From: Oceanisphaera profunda
GTDB taxonomy: Bacteria > Pseudomonadota > Gammaproteobacteria > Enterobacterales > Aeromonadaceae
NCBI RefSeq assembly: GCF_002157895.1
Contig: NZ_CP021377.1
Span: 3,100,001-3,164,000 of the forward strand
Length of the DNA: 64,000 bases
Reading direction: 5' to 3'
Positions within the stretch are counted from its first letter, which is position 1. Each line of letters starts with the position of its first letter. The position numbers and the translations under genes are program-made. Of the stretch, positions 63,009 through 64,000 are shown piece by piece. The notes beneath the pieces are model-generated. The model saw nothing but the letters and a program-made list of their open reading frames with translations. It was not told the origin of the DNA and did no database searches.

Positions 63009-63030
63009 AAGGCGCTACGGCGCCTTTTTC
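63009..63030 (+). terminator. Rho-independent terminator after ppiD
   Basis: AGGCGC-TACG-GCGCCT followed by TTTT. Confidence 0.9.
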
Positions 63031-63188
63031 TATTATAAATTATTGCGATATCAGTCGTCATATCACCATTGTTAATAAACAATGGTCGCGAGTCGTCAGC
63101 AGCGTTTTCTTTTCCGAGGTAACTTCGATATGATGCAGGTATAAGTATGTCTTATATATAAACCAGTCACGCAGTCGGAGAGCATCTT

Positions 63189-63830
63189 TTGATTAACGTA
63201 TTCTTGGTTGATGACCATGAGTTAGTGCGTACAGGGATCCGACGCATACTAGAAGACGTCAAAGGAATGAAAGTGCTGGGCGAGGCTAAAAGCGGCGAAG
63301 ATGCCGTGCTTTGGTGTCGTGAGCAGCAGCCAGACGTGGTGTTGATGGACATGAATATGCCGGGCATTGGCGGTTTAGAAGCCACGCGCAAAATTCTGCG
63401 TGCCAGCCCAGAAATTAAAATTATAGTGTTGACCATCAATACTGAAAACCCATTTCCCACCAAAGTAATGCAGGCCGGTGCCAGCGGCTATCTGACCAAG
63501 GGTGCGGCACCCGATGAAATGATCAACGCCATTCGTTTGGTGCAGAGCGGCCAGCGCTATATTTCGCCAGAAATTGCTCAGCGCATGGCATTGAGTCAGT
63601 TTTCTAATGAAGAAAACCCGTTTAAACAGTTATCGGAACGTGAATTACAAATCATGTTGATGATCACTAAAGGTCAAAGAGTCACGGATATCTCAGAGCA
63701 GTTAAATTTAAGCCCTAAAACCGTGAACAGCTATCGCTATCGTTTGTTCAGTAAACTGGATATCAATGGCGATGTGGAGTTGACCCATTTGGCTATTCGC
63801 TATGGCATGTTAGATTCGGAAAAAATTTAA
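63189..63830 (+). CDS. uvrY: Response regulator UvrY (GacA family)
   Basis: A 213-residue response regulator partnered with the BarA/GacS kinase, controlling CsrA-binding small RNAs, biofilm and carbon flow. Receiver domain (INVFLVDDHELVRTGIRRIL; phospho-Asp in VVLMDMNMPGIGG) and LuxR-type HTH (LSERELQIMLMITKGQ, EQLNLSPKTVNSYRYRLFSK). The start is TTG at 63189 with GGAGAG upstream, the same rare start as in E. coli uvrY. uvrC follows 6 bases later. Confidence 0.96.
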   Translation: MINVFLVDDHELVRTGIRRILEDVKGMKVLGEAKSGEDAVLWCREQQPDVVLMDMNMPGIGGLEATRKILRASPEIKIIVLTINTENPFPTKVMQAGASGYLTKGAAPDEMINAIRLVQSGQRYISPEIAQRMALSQFSNEENPFKQLSERELQIMLMITKGQRVTDISEQLNLSPKTVNSYRYRLFSKLDINGDVELTHLAIRYGMLDSEKI

Positions 63831-63836
63831 TCCGTA

Positions 63837-64000
63837 ATGAGTGCCCCCTTTGATGCTAAAGATTTTCTTGCCGTCGTAACCGACCAACCCGGTGTGTATC
63901 TGATGTTTGATGATGCCGGGGTGATTATTTATGTGGGTAAGGCTAAAAATCTAAAAAAGCGGCTGTCTTCTTATTTCCGTACTCAGGTTAGCGGCGAAAA
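63837..64000 (+). CDS. uvrC: Excinuclease ABC subunit C UvrC, 3' end outside window
   Basis: N-terminal 54 residues of UvrC, the dual-incision nuclease of nucleotide excision repair. The visible GIY-YIG domain reads [20 protein letters not shown] followed by [11 protein letters not shown], very close to E. coli. ATG at 63837 lies 6 bases after the uvrY stop, the conserved uvrY-uvrC operon. Rest is beyond the window. Confidence 0.95.
   Translation, partial: MSAPFDAKDFLAVVTDQPGVYLMFDDAGVIIYVGKAKNLKKRLSSYFRTQVSGE

Overview
The window is chromosomal DNA of a gammaproteobacterium of moderate GC. Gene content and local order (dapB-carAB; rsmE-gshB-yqgE-ruvX; tig-clpP-clpX-lon-hupB-ppiD; uvrY-uvrC; a Moco riboswitch before moaA; LuxO/LuxU homologues) and close similarity to Escherichia, Vibrio and Aeromonas proteins suggest a marine Aeromonadales-type bacterium (Oceanimonas/Oceanisphaera/Zobellella-like). 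That placement is inference. Coding density is high. The 5' edge cuts a cyclopropane-synthase-like gene and the 3' edge cuts uvrC.

Layout. 1-2.7 kb: lipid-modification operon (Cfa-like methyltransferase, DUF2878, chalcone-isomerase-like, DUF3833 lipoprotein). 2.8-8.9 kb: yfbR, DUF1244, purU, ychJ, OmpA-type porin, small XRE regulator, ROK kinase, fklB. 9-14.7 kb: dapB and carAB (lysine, arginine, pyrimidine). 15-20.5 kb: cold-shock protein, the overlapping rsmE-gshB-yqgE-ruvX operon, a secreted nuclease-like protein, sprT. 20.7-24.4 kb: divergent metK and tkt. 24.5-26.5 kb: an accessory island with an unusual nuclease/coiled-coil/membrane/OB-fold protein followed by an integron attC-like site. 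26.5-31.5 kb: GGDEF-EAL protein, two-gene YeeE/YedE transporter, bcp. 31.9-39.8 kb: bamC, polB, an alkyltransferase-like protein, an Aer-like chemoreceptor, DUF1853, Nif3-family ybgI. 40.2-42 kb: luxO-luxU, flanked on both sides by minus-strand signals for small RNAs. 42.4-45.7 kb: moaA with riboswitch, then moaBCDE. 45.8-52.2 kb: orphan MetQ-like protein, hydrolase, DUF1289, alanine dehydrogenase, M15 peptidase, YffB, diguanylate cyclase. 52.4-64 kb: NAD malic enzyme, the tig/clpPX/lon proteostasis block with a sigma-32-type lon promoter, hupB, ppiD, uvrY, uvrC.

The genome carries many intergenic structured repeats: a MITE-like element in three versions (one nested between the arms of an older palindrome), a 142-bp tandem duplication with cloverleaf potential between moaA and moaB, a two-hairpin 42-bp repeat with a compensatory base change, and short GGCGCT-rich repeats at gene ends.

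Most worth following up: (i) a 74-nt minus-strand small-RNA candidate just past luxU with a near-consensus sigma-54 promoter, plus a second sRNA candidate just before luxO, which together suggest a LuxO-controlled RNA circuit unlike classical Qrr; and (ii) the nuclease/OB-fold membrane protein with its adjacent attC-like site.
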